In this document: positions 1 through 6,450 of the stretch, one piece after another | How the letters are laid out: the number at the start of each line of letters is the position of its first letter | How positions within the stretch are numbered: the first letter of the stretch is position 1 | Assembly: GCA_029777755.1 (NCBI GenBank) | Contig: JAKORQ010000009.1 | Coordinates: forward strand, 1-9,691 | DNA from: Planctomycetota bacterium | Lineage (GTDB): Bacteria > Planctomycetota > Phycisphaerae > Tepidisphaerales > Tepidisphaeraceae | Length of the DNA stretch: 9,691 nt | Reading direction: 5' to 3' | Notes under the pieces: generated by a model | The model's input: the letters and a program-made list of their open reading frames with translations, nothing else | Database searches by the model: none | Told to the model about the DNA's origin: nothing | Position numbers and translations under genes: made by a program

Positions 1-61
1 CCAGCAGCGCCGCGATGGTCAGCCAAAAGGGGATGGAAGGCCATCGAGCCGCGGGTTTCAT
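1..61 (-). CDS. Partial membrane or exported protein, N-terminus only
   Basis: Reading leftwards from 61, an ATG overlaps the TGA stop of the glycosyltransferase gene (shared TGATG), and the frame stays open to the window edge. The 20 visible residues read MKPAARWPSIPFWLTIAALL: a short basic start followed by a hydrophobic run, as in a signal anchor or first membrane helix. The overlapping stop/start suggests translational coupling with the upstream glycosyltransferase, so it is probably the next gene of the same operon. A membrane-embedded sugar transferase that uses the polyprenyl-linked sugar made by its neighbour would fit, but that is a guess from context, as 20 residues cannot identify a family. 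Confidence 0.6.
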   Translation of the reverse strand, partial: MKPAARWPSIPFWLTIAALL

Positions 62-1230
62 CAGCCGCCATTCCCCCTTGAGCGCATGCGCAGCCCGAGC
101 ATGGAGAAGAAGAAGCTGGAAAAGATAAGCTGCACTCCCAGCATCAGCAGCAGGACGGCCGGCACGACCAGGCGAAACGAACGAACGGGATCGAGCGGTC
201 CAAACTCATGCTTCCACCACAACGCCAACGACCCGCCGGCCATTCCCAGCCCGGCCAGCAGCAGTATCGCCCCCACCACCAGCCCGAGCTCCAGCCGCAT
301 GTAGTTGTACCAGCGCATCAGCGTCGGATCCTCGGGCATCAGCCCTTCCTCATAGGCGAATATTCGTGCGAACACTGCGAACAGCACCGCCTGAAACCCA
401 ATTGCAACCATCGCCGCGAAGTACAGCAGCGTGTTGATGTCCAGCGTGACCCCGCCGATTCGCTGCGGCCCGGCGAGCAGCCAGAGCATACCGATGCCGC
501 CCACTCCCGTCAGCAATACTCCCGGGTAAAGCAGCGCCCAGCGCGGGCTGAACAGAAACATGAAGCGAAGATGTCGCCAGCCGTCGCGCCACGGGCGAAG
601 GTGCGGCGGCCGGCCACGCCCGTCGGGACTTAAACTCACCGGCACTTCGGCGATCTTCATCTTCAGCAGCGTTGCCTTCACCACCATTTCGCTGGCGAAC
701 TCCATCCCGGTAGTGCGCAGATCCATGCGATCGAACGCCTCCCGCGTGTAGCCGCGAAAGCCGCAGTGAAAATCCTTCGCCGGCGAATGAAACAGGATTC
801 GCCCGATCGAGGTGAGAGTGGGATTGCCGATGTATCGGTTCTTCCAGGGCATCGCGCCGCCGCGGATCCCGCCGGCAAAGCGGTTACCCATCACCAGGTC
901 GGCGCCCTCGCGCAGCCTGGCCAGCAGCCGGCCGGACTCGCGAAAGTCATAGCTGTCATCGGCGTCGGCCACGATGATGTACCGCCCGGCCGCGGCCTTG
1001 GAGCCGTGATAGATCGCCGCCCCGTAACCCCTGATGGGGACATCCACGACCCGCGCGCCCAGCTCGGCGGCGATCCTTTGCGAACCATCGGTCGAGCCGT
1101 TGTCAGCGACCAGGATCTCGGCCTTCACCTGCTCGGCCCGTATGAACTCCATAGCTTTGCCGATGCAGACCGGCAGGGTCTTTGCCTCATTGAGGCACGG
1201 CATCAATATGGTCAGCTCAATGTCCGACAT
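61..1230 (-). CDS. Family 2 glycosyltransferase, DPM1/DPG-synthase-like, with C-terminal membrane helices
   Basis: This 389-residue protein probably transfers a sugar from a nucleotide donor to a membrane lipid such as polyprenyl phosphate, on the inner face of the cytoplasmic membrane. The GT-A domain spans about residues 6-210: LTILMPCLNEAKTLP at the N-terminus, VADNGSTDGS (41-50) for nucleotide binding, and the metal-binding DADD (89-92). DFHCGFRGY (153-161) and GMEFASEMVVKA (175-186) are typical of bacterial DPM/DPG-synthase-like members. Four hydrophobic segments follow near 230-253, 265-290, 312-338 and 353-380. The frame extends upstream to 1302, but the family's usual start matches the ATG at 1230; no clear ribosome binding site precedes it. 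The stop overlaps the start of the next, membrane-type gene. Sugar and acceptor cannot be read from the sequence. Confidence 0.9.
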   Translation of the reverse strand: MSDIELTILMPCLNEAKTLPVCIGKAMEFIRAEQVKAEILVADNGSTDGSQRIAAELGARVVDVPIRGYGAAIYHGSKAAAGRYIIVADADDSYDFRESGRLLARLREGADLVMGNRFAGGIRGGAMPWKNRYIGNPTLTSIGRILFHSPAKDFHCGFRGYTREAFDRMDLRTTGMEFASEMVVKATLLKMKIAEVPVSLSPDGRGRPPHLRPWRDGWRHLRFMFLFSPRWALLYPGVLLTGVGGIGMLWLLAGPQRIGGVTLDINTLLYFAAMVAIGFQAVLFAVFARIFAYEEGLMPEDPTLMRWYNYMRLELGLVVGAILLLAGLGMAGGSLALWWKHEFGPLDPVRSFRLVVPAVLLLMLGVQLIFSSFFFSMLGLRMRSRGNGG

Positions 1231-1363
1231 TGGCACATGATTGTAATGGATCAGTCCGCAAGATGCGCTACGGCAGAATTGTAATCGGTGAAGTACCGGC
1301 ATTGGCCAGTACGGGTGTGCTTCGCTTGCACGGAAAGGCCGCCCGCCATACGTTGCAGATGCG
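1231..1363. promoter_or_regulatory. Divergent intergenic region between the glycosyltransferase and iscS
   Basis: This 133-bp gap separates two genes read away from each other, so promoters for both directions should lie here or nearby. I could not find a convincing sigma70-type pair. The best plus-strand match, TTGCAC at 1326-1331 and TACGTT at 1349-1354 with a 17-bp spacer, agrees in only three of six bases at each box and would leave almost no leader before the iscS ATG. No strong Shine-Dalgarno is seen for either gene. No perfect dyad or Fe-S-regulator-like site was recognised. Confidence 0.4.
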
Positions 1364-2602
1364 ATGATAGCGACGCCAATTTACCTGGATCACAACGCCA
1401 CCACCCCGGTTGATCCGCGAGTGTTTGAGGCGATGCGACCATACTTCTGCGAGGTTTTCGGCAATGCCGCCAGTCGGAGCCACTCGTTCGGCAAGGCCGC
1501 GCTGGCGGCCGTTGATCGCGCCCGCGAGCAGGTGGCGGAACTGCTCAATTGCGACCCTTCCGAGATCATCTGGACCAGCGGCGCAACTGAATCCAACAAC
1601 ATCGCCATCAAGGGCGTGGCCGACATGCACGGCTCGCGCGGCCGGCACATCATCACCCAGCTCACCGAGCACAAGGCCGTTCTCGACCCGTGCAGGCGGC
1701 TGGAGAACCAGGGGTACGAGCTGACTCTCCTGAGGGTGGACAAGACCGGCCGGGTGAATGTGGATGAACTGGCGGCCGCCATCCGCCCGGACACCATCCT
1801 CGTCTCCATCATGTACGCCAATAATGAGACGGGTACGATCCAGCCGGTGCGCGAGATCGGCAAGCTCTGTCACGAGCGCGGCGTGCTTTTTCATTGCGAT
1901 GCGACGCAGGCGGTGGGACATGTCCCTGTGGATGTAAAGGCGGACGAGGTCGACCTGCTATCCCTGTCAGCACATAAGCTGTACGGCCCGAAAGGCGTGG
2001 GAGTACTGTACGTTCGCAAGCGAAATCCCCGCGTGATGCTCTCTCCCCTAATTGAAGGCGGCGGCCATGAGAGGGGCATACGTTCCGGCACACTTAATGT
2101 CCCCGGCATAGTGGGATGCGGCGAAGCATGCCGCATCGCCCGGGAAGAGATGGCTGAGGAAGCAGCGCGACTGACCGCCCTGCGCGATCGACTGGAGCAG
2201 GAGATTTTGCGCCGCAATCGCTTCGTGACGATCAACGGCAACACGGAGCATCGTCTGCCGCATACCAGCAACATGTCCTTCGCGTACGTCGAGGGTGAGA
2301 GCATCATGCTGTCGCTGGACGATGTGGCGCTGTCCTCCGGGTCGGCCTGCACGTCGGCGAGTCTGGAGCCTTCCCACGTGCTGGCGGCGATGGGTATAAG
2401 TCCGGTGCTGGCGCACTCCTCCATCCGCTTTGGGCTGGGCAGATCGACCACGCAGGAACAGATCGACTATGTGGTCGACAAGCTCACGAGCGCCCTTGAA
2501 CGTCTGCGCGAAATGAGCCCGCTGTACGAGTTGGCCATCGAAGGAATCGACCCGGAAACCGTGCAGTGGACTCCTACCGAGCACCAGGCGAAACACCGAT
2601 GA
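1364..2602 (+). CDS. iscS: Cysteine desulfurase, IscS type
   Basis: IscS is a PLP enzyme that removes sulfur from L-cysteine, giving alanine and an enzyme-bound persulfide used for Fe-S clusters, tRNA thiolation and other thio-cofactors. The 412-residue protein shows the family start (PIYLDHNATTPVDP), His103 in TEHKA, Asp179 and Gln182 near the PLP ring, the PLP lysine Lys205 in SAHKLYGPKG, and the persulfide cysteine Cys329 in SSGSACTSASLEPS. That long catalytic loop marks group I (IscS/NifS) rather than SufS. The C-terminal REMSPLYEL...GIDPETVQW (about 382-402) matches the tail of proteobacterial and mitochondrial enzymes that contacts the scaffold IscU. No iscU, iscR or hscA is adjacent. 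The stop overlaps the next start (ATGA at 2599-2602), so iscS heads a plus-strand operon. No clear Shine-Dalgarno precedes the ATG at 1364. Confidence 0.96.
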   Translation: MIATPIYLDHNATTPVDPRVFEAMRPYFCEVFGNAASRSHSFGKAALAAVDRAREQVAELLNCDPSEIIWTSGATESNNIAIKGVADMHGSRGRHIITQLTEHKAVLDPCRRLENQGYELTLLRVDKTGRVNVDELAAAIRPDTILVSIMYANNETGTIQPVREIGKLCHERGVLFHCDATQAVGHVPVDVKADEVDLLSLSAHKLYGPKGVGVLYVRKRNPRVMLSPLIEGGGHERGIRSGTLNVPGIVGCGEACRIAREEMAEEAARLTALRDRLEQEILRRNRFVTINGNTEHRLPHTSNMSFAYVEGESIMLSLDDVALSSGSACTSASLEPSHVLAAMGISPVLAHSSIRFGLGRSTTQEQIDYVVDKLTSALERLREMSPLYELAIEGIDPETVQWTPTEHQAKHR

Positions 2603-3834
2603 GCGGCGACTGGGACCTGGCAATTGTCGGCGGAGGAGCTGCGGGGCTGGCGGCCGGGATATTCGCGGCGGAGGCGTCGCGTGGCCAGGCACATATCGTC
2701 ATCCTCGAGGGCAGCCGCCGGTGCGGCACGAAGATCCTGGCTTCCGGCGGCGGGCGCTGCAACGTCACGCACGAGAAGGTAACCCCCGACGACTTCAACG
2801 GTTCGCGGAACATCGTTCGCAATGTCCTGGCCGCCTTCGGTGTCGAAAAAACGGTCGAGTGGTTCCGCTCCATGGGCGTGGAACTGAAGCGAGAGGAAAC
2901 GGGGAAGCTCTTCCCGGTCACTGACTCGGCCAGGACAGTGCTAAACGCCCTGCTGGAGCGCTGCCGGGCACTTGACGTACATGTGCAGACGAACTGCCGC
3001 ATCACCGGCATCCGGCATGGATACGAACTGATCTCGCCCGGGGAGAGTGCCAGGGCAAGGCGCGTGATACTCGCCACCGGGGGCAGATCACTTCCCAAGA
3101 GCGGCAGCGACGGCAGCGGCTGGGACCTGGCGCGGCAGCTGGGCCATACCGTCACGAAGACCTATCCCGCACTTACGCCGCTGGTGCTCGCGGAAGGCTT
3201 TCTTCACGCGGCACTCAGCGGAATATCGCTGGATGTCGAGCTATCGACGTTCGCAGAGGGCAAGCTCATCGACCGTCGAACCGGCGCCATGCTCTTTACA
3301 CATTTTGGCATCAGCGGCCCGGCCGTGATGGATGCCAGCCGACATTGGGTCATAGCTTCGGAGGAAGGCAGGTCGCCGGAGATGCGATGTAATCTGCTGC
3401 CGGGGATGGATTTTGCGTTGGCCGAGAAGTGGCTGATCGCAAGCTGCGGGAAACGGCCAAAGGCAGGCTTGGCAACACTGCTATCGCAACGACTTCCCGA
3501 GCGGCTGGCGGAGCATCTGCTCCTTCATGCTGGCATTGAGCCAAGGCTGCCGGCCGGACAACTGTCGCGCGAAGCCCGCAGGAAGCTCATGCATGTGCTG
3601 ACTGCCCTTCCGCTGCCGGTGACTGGTTCGCGGGGATGGAACTATGCGGAGGTAACGGCCGGCGGCGTACCGCTCGCTGAGATCGACTATCGCACCATGC
3701 AGTCGCGCAAGTCGCCGGGGCTGTATCTGGTGGGAGAGATTCTCGATTGCGATGGCCGGATCGGCGGATTCAACTTCCAGTGGGCCTGGGCCACTGGTTA
3801 TGTCGGGGGCCGGGCGGCCGGCGAAGGGCTATAA
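2599..3834 (+). CDS. HI0933/YhiN (BaiN)-family FAD-dependent flavoprotein
   Basis: This 411-residue flavoprotein matches the length of E. coli YhiN (about 400). It begins with a Rossmann FAD-binding loop, LAIVGGGAAGLAAG (7-20), followed by the family signature KILASGGGRCNVTHE (45-59). LATGGRSLPKSGSDGSG (158-174), LFTHFGISGPAVMD and the C-terminal FAD loop GEILDCDGRIGGFNFQWAWA (379-398) complete the HI0933 pattern. Family names vary: BaiN-like bile-acid reductase in some annotations, and as I recall E. coli YhiN has been reported as a 23S rRNA dihydrouridine synthase (RdsA). The second fits a non-gut housekeeping operon better, but this is inference. The frame extends upstream to 2566; ATG 2599 is preferred because it places the Rossmann strand at the N-terminus and overlaps the iscS stop, implying translational coupling. 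The next gene begins 8 bp after the stop. Confidence 0.93.
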   Translation: MSGDWDLAIVGGGAAGLAAGIFAAEASRGQAHIVILEGSRRCGTKILASGGGRCNVTHEKVTPDDFNGSRNIVRNVLAAFGVEKTVEWFRSMGVELKREETGKLFPVTDSARTVLNALLERCRALDVHVQTNCRITGIRHGYELISPGESARARRVILATGGRSLPKSGSDGSGWDLARQLGHTVTKTYPALTPLVLAEGFLHAALSGISLDVELSTFAEGKLIDRRTGAMLFTHFGISGPAVMDASRHWVIASEEGRSPEMRCNLLPGMDFALAEKWLIASCGKRPKAGLATLLSQRLPERLAEHLLLHAGIEPRLPAGQLSREARRKLMHVLTALPLPVTGSRGWNYAEVTAGGVPLAEIDYRTMQSRKSPGLYLVGEILDCDGRIGGFNFQWAWATGYVGGRAAGEGL

Positions 3835-3842
3835 TCGCCTGC

Positions 3843-4619
3843 ATGCTCCGGCTGACGCGCGAAGTACGATTTACTCTCCCCTTTAGCGAAGCTGAACGTT
3901 TCCATCTGCCTGGGCAGAATACGCTGGTGGGGAATCTTCTCGATGGCCCTGGGATGTACTGCACATTGCAGGTGACACTGGCCGGGGAGGTCAACCCGCT
4001 CAGCCAGTACTTGGAGAACATCAAGGAGATCGACGCCGAGGCGCGCCGTGCGCCGGCCTGGGCGCTGCTGGAGCTGATGCGCGGCGGCAAATGGACTATC
4101 GAGCGGGCAACGAAGCTGGCAGGTGATGTGCTTGCGAAGCGCTGGCCGGGCCAGCTCCAGGGCGTGCGTTTGCGGACCAATCCCTTTCTCTGGTGCGATT
4201 ACCTGCCGCGGGAGAGACCGATGTATCGACTGACACAGCGTTTTGATTTCTCGGCGGCTCACCGCCTGCACAATGACCGGCTCGACGACGCCACTAACGT
4301 CGAGATGTTCGGCAAGTGCAACAACCCGGCCGGGCATGGGCACAATTACCAGTTCGACGTAACGCTGGCTGGGGAACCGGATGAATCGGGGAGGCTAATC
4401 TCGCGGGATCGCTTCTGCGAGATCGTTCAGCGTCTCGTGATCGACCGCTTCGACCACAAACACCTCAACGTCCAGACCAGCGAGTTCCGCGACACCATCC
4501 CGTCGGTGGAGAACATCGCGGCTGTCATCTATCGTCTGCTGAAAAGCGAGCTGCCCACGCTGCACAGTGTGCGCGTCTGGGAGACGGAAAAAACTTCAGC
4601 GGAATATCGAGAGCCCTGA
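3843..4619 (+). CDS. Tandem-domain 6-pyruvoyl-tetrahydropterin synthase/QueD-like protein
   Basis: The protein has 258 residues, about twice the length of a usual PTPS/QueD (120-145). Residues 127-258 form a complete T-fold domain: zinc ligands His140 (FSAAH), His165 and His167 (HGH); catalytic Cys159 in FGKCNNPAGHGHNY; the DHKHLN motif (204-209); and the pterin-anchoring glutamate Glu247 in VRVWETEK. The Cys-x5-His spacing and FGKCNNP-GHGHNY resemble animal PTPS more than E. coli QueD (Cys-x3-His). Residues 1-121 look like a second, degenerate copy: RLTREVRF parallels RLTQRFDF, LQVTLAGE parallels FDVTLAGE, and the end aligns with SVENIAAVIYRLL...VRVWE, but the zinc histidines and catalytic cysteine are gone. 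The product could be a tetrahydrobiopterin or queuosine precursor. ATG 3843 is chosen because it leads directly into the first T-fold strand; a longer frame reaches 3747 inside the previous gene. Confidence 0.88.
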   Translation: MLRLTREVRFTLPFSEAERFHLPGQNTLVGNLLDGPGMYCTLQVTLAGEVNPLSQYLENIKEIDAEARRAPAWALLELMRGGKWTIERATKLAGDVLAKRWPGQLQGVRLRTNPFLWCDYLPRERPMYRLTQRFDFSAAHRLHNDRLDDATNVEMFGKCNNPAGHGHNYQFDVTLAGEPDESGRLISRDRFCEIVQRLVIDRFDHKHLNVQTSEFRDTIPSVENIAAVIYRLLKSELPTLHSVRVWETEKTSAEYREP

Positions 4620-4635
4620 ACCGGGGAGACTAGAT

Positions 4636-4658
4636 CCGCTCAACCTCAAGTGGAGCGG
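4636..4658. repeat. Hairpin CCGCTC-N11-GAGCGG just after the plus-strand operon
   Basis: CCGCTC at 4636-4641 and GAGCGG at 4653-4658 are perfect complements with an 11-base loop, starting 17 bases after the stop of the pterin-synthase-like gene. Its position would suit an RNA 3' end structure for the plus-strand operon. There is no T tract after it, so it is not a clear intrinsic terminator. The right arm is also part of the longer inverted pair with 4844-4858. Confidence 0.4.
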
Positions 4659-4858
4659 CTCGTCCTGGGCCGCGGGACTTTGAGTCGGTGGAGGATTCAC
4701 ATTGACCGGCATCGAGAGGTCAAAGGTTACTCATTACTCGTCGCCTTGTGGTGAAAACGGGAACTGATGTGGGTCTTCCGGTTTCCCTGGCTCCGATCGC
4801 CCAGGACCTTCAAGGATACCATCACTCCCCGCGCGCAGACCGCCCGCTCCACTTTGAG
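4645..4858. repeat. Imperfect 14/15-bp inverted repeat pair flanking about 185 bp
   Basis: CTCAAGTGGAGCGG at 4645-4658 and CCGCTCCACTTTGAG at 4844-4858 are inverted copies that differ by one inserted base. A 14-base match of this kind is unlikely by chance in a 250-bp region. The enclosed DNA has no transposase. Possible readings are a miniature or decayed mobile element, a recombination scar or long-range RNA pairing. I find no convincing target-site duplication outside the arms. Confidence 0.45.
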
Positions 4859-4875
4859 TGAACTGGTCTAGTTCA
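4859..4875. repeat. Perfect 6-bp hairpin across the stop codon of the small membrane protein gene
   Basis: TGAACT (4859-4864) and AGTTCA (4870-4875) are perfect complements around a 5-base loop GGTCT. The minus-strand stop codon TAG (4870-4868) falls in the loop and arm edge. The short AT-containing stem and the lack of a following T run make termination uncertain. Confidence 0.35.
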
Positions 4876-5197
4876 TCCCGAGCAGCCAGTAGACGAGCAA
4901 CGGGAAGGCGAAGAACGCAACCATCCCGTTTACCCACAGGGCAATCTGTGCCAGGTGCTTGTTCTCACTGCGCCACACCAGCGAGGCCAGCGCCAGGGCA
5001 GTGCCGATCGTGCAGACCGGAACCGACCAGAGAATCAGCATGGAGACGCCGCCCTTCCATCCATGCACCTTGCCGCCGATCATGCCGGCGAGAATCGCCA
5101 GCGCCATGCCCAGCCCTATCAACAGGCTGATGCCCGAGAGAACTGACGCCTGATACTGCTCTTGTTGTTTGCTTTCTGCCTCAATCGAATGCTGCAT
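4868..5197 (-). CDS. Small three-helix membrane protein of unknown function
   Basis: I do not recognise a family for this 109-residue protein. It starts with a hydrophilic, Gln/Glu-rich segment (MQHSIEAESKQQEQYQ), followed by three hydrophobic stretches near residues 18-40, 50-73 and 84-106, separated by short loops (GGKVHGWKGG and WRSENKHL). It ends almost at once after the third helix. The topology is that of a small inner-membrane protein. The gene begins 25 bp after the sucC stop on the same strand, in the slot where sucD would normally be, so it is probably cotranscribed with sucC. The ATG at 5197 has a modest AGAGG about 10 bases upstream; nearby ATGs at 5216 and 5223 are out of frame. 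Coding status rests on an intact frame, sensible hydrophobic periodicity and position. Confidence 0.75.
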   Translation of the reverse strand: MQHSIEAESKQQEQYQASVLSGISLLIGLGMALAILAGMIGGKVHGWKGGVSMLILWSVPVCTIGTALALASLVWRSENKHLAQIALWVNGMVAFFAFPLLVYWLLGMN

Positions 5198-5222
5198 AGT
5201 CTGACTGCCTCTGCCATAGACA

Positions 5223-6398
5223 TTAGGCAGCCGAACGGATCGCGGCTACCACCTTCTTTGCGGCATCATCCAGATCCGTCGCCACCAGCAGGGTCGGAAG
5301 CGCGTTGCGCGACGCCGACAGGATCTCGCGGGCCCGTTCCACGTTGGTTCCCTCAAGCCGCACCACCACCGGCACTGTGAACCCCACCTCCTGCCCGGCC
5401 TTCACCAGTGCCTCGGCGATCAGGTCACACTTCGCGATGCCGCCGAAAATGTTAACCAGCACACCTTTTACCTTGGGGTCGGAGAGCAGGATGCGGAACG
5501 CCTCGATCGCCCCTTCCGGCGTGACCGAGCCGCCCACGTCAAGGAAGTTCGCCGGCTCCGCGCCGTACAGCTTGATGATGTCCATGGTCGCCATCGCCAG
5601 CCCGGCGCCATTGACCAGGCAACCGATGTTGCCGTCGAGCGCGATGTAATTCAGGTTGGCCTTCCTGGCGCGAACGTCCAGCGGCTTCTCCTGCGTCTCG
5701 TCGGCCATCTCCGCGATCTCCTTGTGCCGGAAAAGCGCGTTGTCGTCGACGTTCAACTTGGCATCGAGGGCGATCAGCTTGCCGTCGGCCGTCAGCACCA
5801 GCGGGTTGATCTCGGCCAGCGAGGCGTCATTTGTGTAGAACGCCTTTGCCAGGCCACTGATCAGCTTCGCGGCATCACGAGCCAGCGGGCCCTCGAATCC
5901 CAGCCGCGCCGCCACGTCCGCCGCCATGAACGGCAATAGTCCCATGGTTGGGTGAAGAGGGACCTTGATGATCTTCTCCGGGGACTTCTTCGCGACCTCC
6001 TCGATCTCCACGCCACCCTCGGCCGAGGCGATGAGAACGGCCGTGGACTTGGCGCGATCGACGGTGATCGCCACGTAGTACTCCCTTGAGATATCTACCG
6101 CTGGGGTGATCATCACGACCGACACCGGCACGCCTTCAGCGCCGGTCTGCACGGAAACCATGCGATTGTCCAGCATGAACGCCGCCGCGTCGTATGCCTG
6201 CTGGGCGCTCTCCACGAGCTTCACGAAACCAGCCTTGCCTCTCCCGCCGGCGTAAACCTGTGCCTTGACCACGCATCGGCCGCCGAACTTCTCGTACGCA
6301 GCCCTGGCCTCGTCGGCTGTCCGCGCAATCGCTGAAGGGAGAAACGCCACACCTGCCCTGCCGAGCAGCTCACGTGCCTGGTATTCGTGTATTTTCAT
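5223..6398 (-). CDS. sucC: Succinyl-CoA synthetase (ADP-forming) beta subunit
   Basis: SucC is the nucleotide-binding beta subunit of the TCA-cycle enzyme that converts succinyl-CoA, phosphate and ADP to succinate, CoA and ATP; it works in the cytoplasm with the alpha subunit SucD. The 391-residue length matches the family. Visible features are the start MKIHEYQARELL, the ATP-grasp lysine Lys45 in VVKAQV, the loop AGGRGKAG (50-57), Glu196/Asn198 (LAEINPL) and Asp212 (ALDAKL) for Mg-ATP, ALDGNIGCLVNGAGLAMATMD (253-273), the DVGG near 287-290, VNIFGGIAKCDLIA (315-328) and VPVVVRLEGTN (342-352). The frame runs upstream to 6470, but ATG 6398 matches the family start and has AAGGA about 12-16 bases upstream. 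No sucD is present downstream; a three-helix membrane protein occupies that place. A TATAAT and an FNR-like dyad lie just upstream. Confidence 0.97.
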   Translation of the reverse strand: MKIHEYQARELLGRAGVAFLPSAIARTADEARAAYEKFGGRCVVKAQVYAGGRGKAGFVKLVESAQQAYDAAAFMLDNRMVSVQTGAEGVPVSVVMITPAVDISREYYVAITVDRAKSTAVLIASAEGGVEIEEVAKKSPEKIIKVPLHPTMGLLPFMAADVAARLGFEGPLARDAAKLISGLAKAFYTNDASLAEINPLVLTADGKLIALDAKLNVDDNALFRHKEIAEMADETQEKPLDVRARKANLNYIALDGNIGCLVNGAGLAMATMDIIKLYGAEPANFLDVGGSVTPEGAIEAFRILLSDPKVKGVLVNIFGGIAKCDLIAEALVKAGQEVGFTVPVVVRLEGTNVERAREILSASRNALPTLLVATDLDDAAKKVVAAIRSAA

Positions 6399-6422
6399 GT
6401 GCCTGGTATTCCTTGTGTTGCG

Positions 6423-6428
6423 ATTATA
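6423..6428 (-). promoter_or_regulatory. Perfect -10 box (TATAAT) upstream of sucC
   Basis: On the minus strand a perfect TATAAT ends 24 bases before the sucC ATG. A start site about seven bases downstream (near 6416) would give a leader of roughly 18 bases that still includes the AAGGA. There is no recognisable -35 box at 16-18 bases upstream (CCACTA at the 17-base position), as expected for a promoter that depends on an activator bound near -41. Confidence 0.6.
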
Positions 6429-6450
6429 GACAGCCCGGCGGCCGATAGTG

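Larger units (their letters stand above)
4620..4867. other. Convergent non-coding gap with several short repeats
   Basis: This 248-bp stretch lies between the 3' ends of the plus-strand pterin-synthase-like gene and the minus-strand small membrane protein gene. I see no credible gene in it. It contains short inverted and direct repeats, described separately, but no hairpin followed by a T tract that would make a standard intrinsic terminator in either direction. ACTTTGAGT occurs twice in direct orientation (4677-4685 and 4851-4859), and a near-complementary CTCAAGT lies at 4645-4651. Confidence 0.6.

Noticed and set aside
766..1284. Plus-strand frame of 172 codons opposite the glycosyltransferase
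   Set aside because: It is antisense to well-conserved GT2 motifs and has no family resemblance of its own.
1326..1354. TTGCAC-17-TACGTT as an iscS promoter
   Set aside because: It matches only three of six bases at each box and is too close to the ATG at 1364 for a normal leader.
1268..1921. Minus-strand frame of 217 codons opposite iscS
   Set aside because: It lies antisense to a gene with all catalytic motifs and shows no recognisable domain. GC-rich DNA gives such frames often.
3830..3835. TATAAT sequence just before the pterin-synthase-like gene
   Set aside because: It spans the stop codon of the previous gene, has a GC-rich GGGCCG at the -35 position, and would leave no leader before the ATG at 3843. 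It is probably chance.
4841..4851. CGCCCGCTCCA, resembling a tRNA acceptor 3' end
   Set aside because: No T-arm (GTTC-type) sequence, anticodon arm or matching 5' acceptor strand lies upstream, so there is no tRNA and no clear attachment-site remnant.
4767..4871. Plus-strand 34-codon frame (MWVFRFPWLRSP...) in the convergent gap
   Set aside because: It is short, has no ribosome binding site, matches no family I know, and lies over the repeat arm and the stop of the opposite gene.
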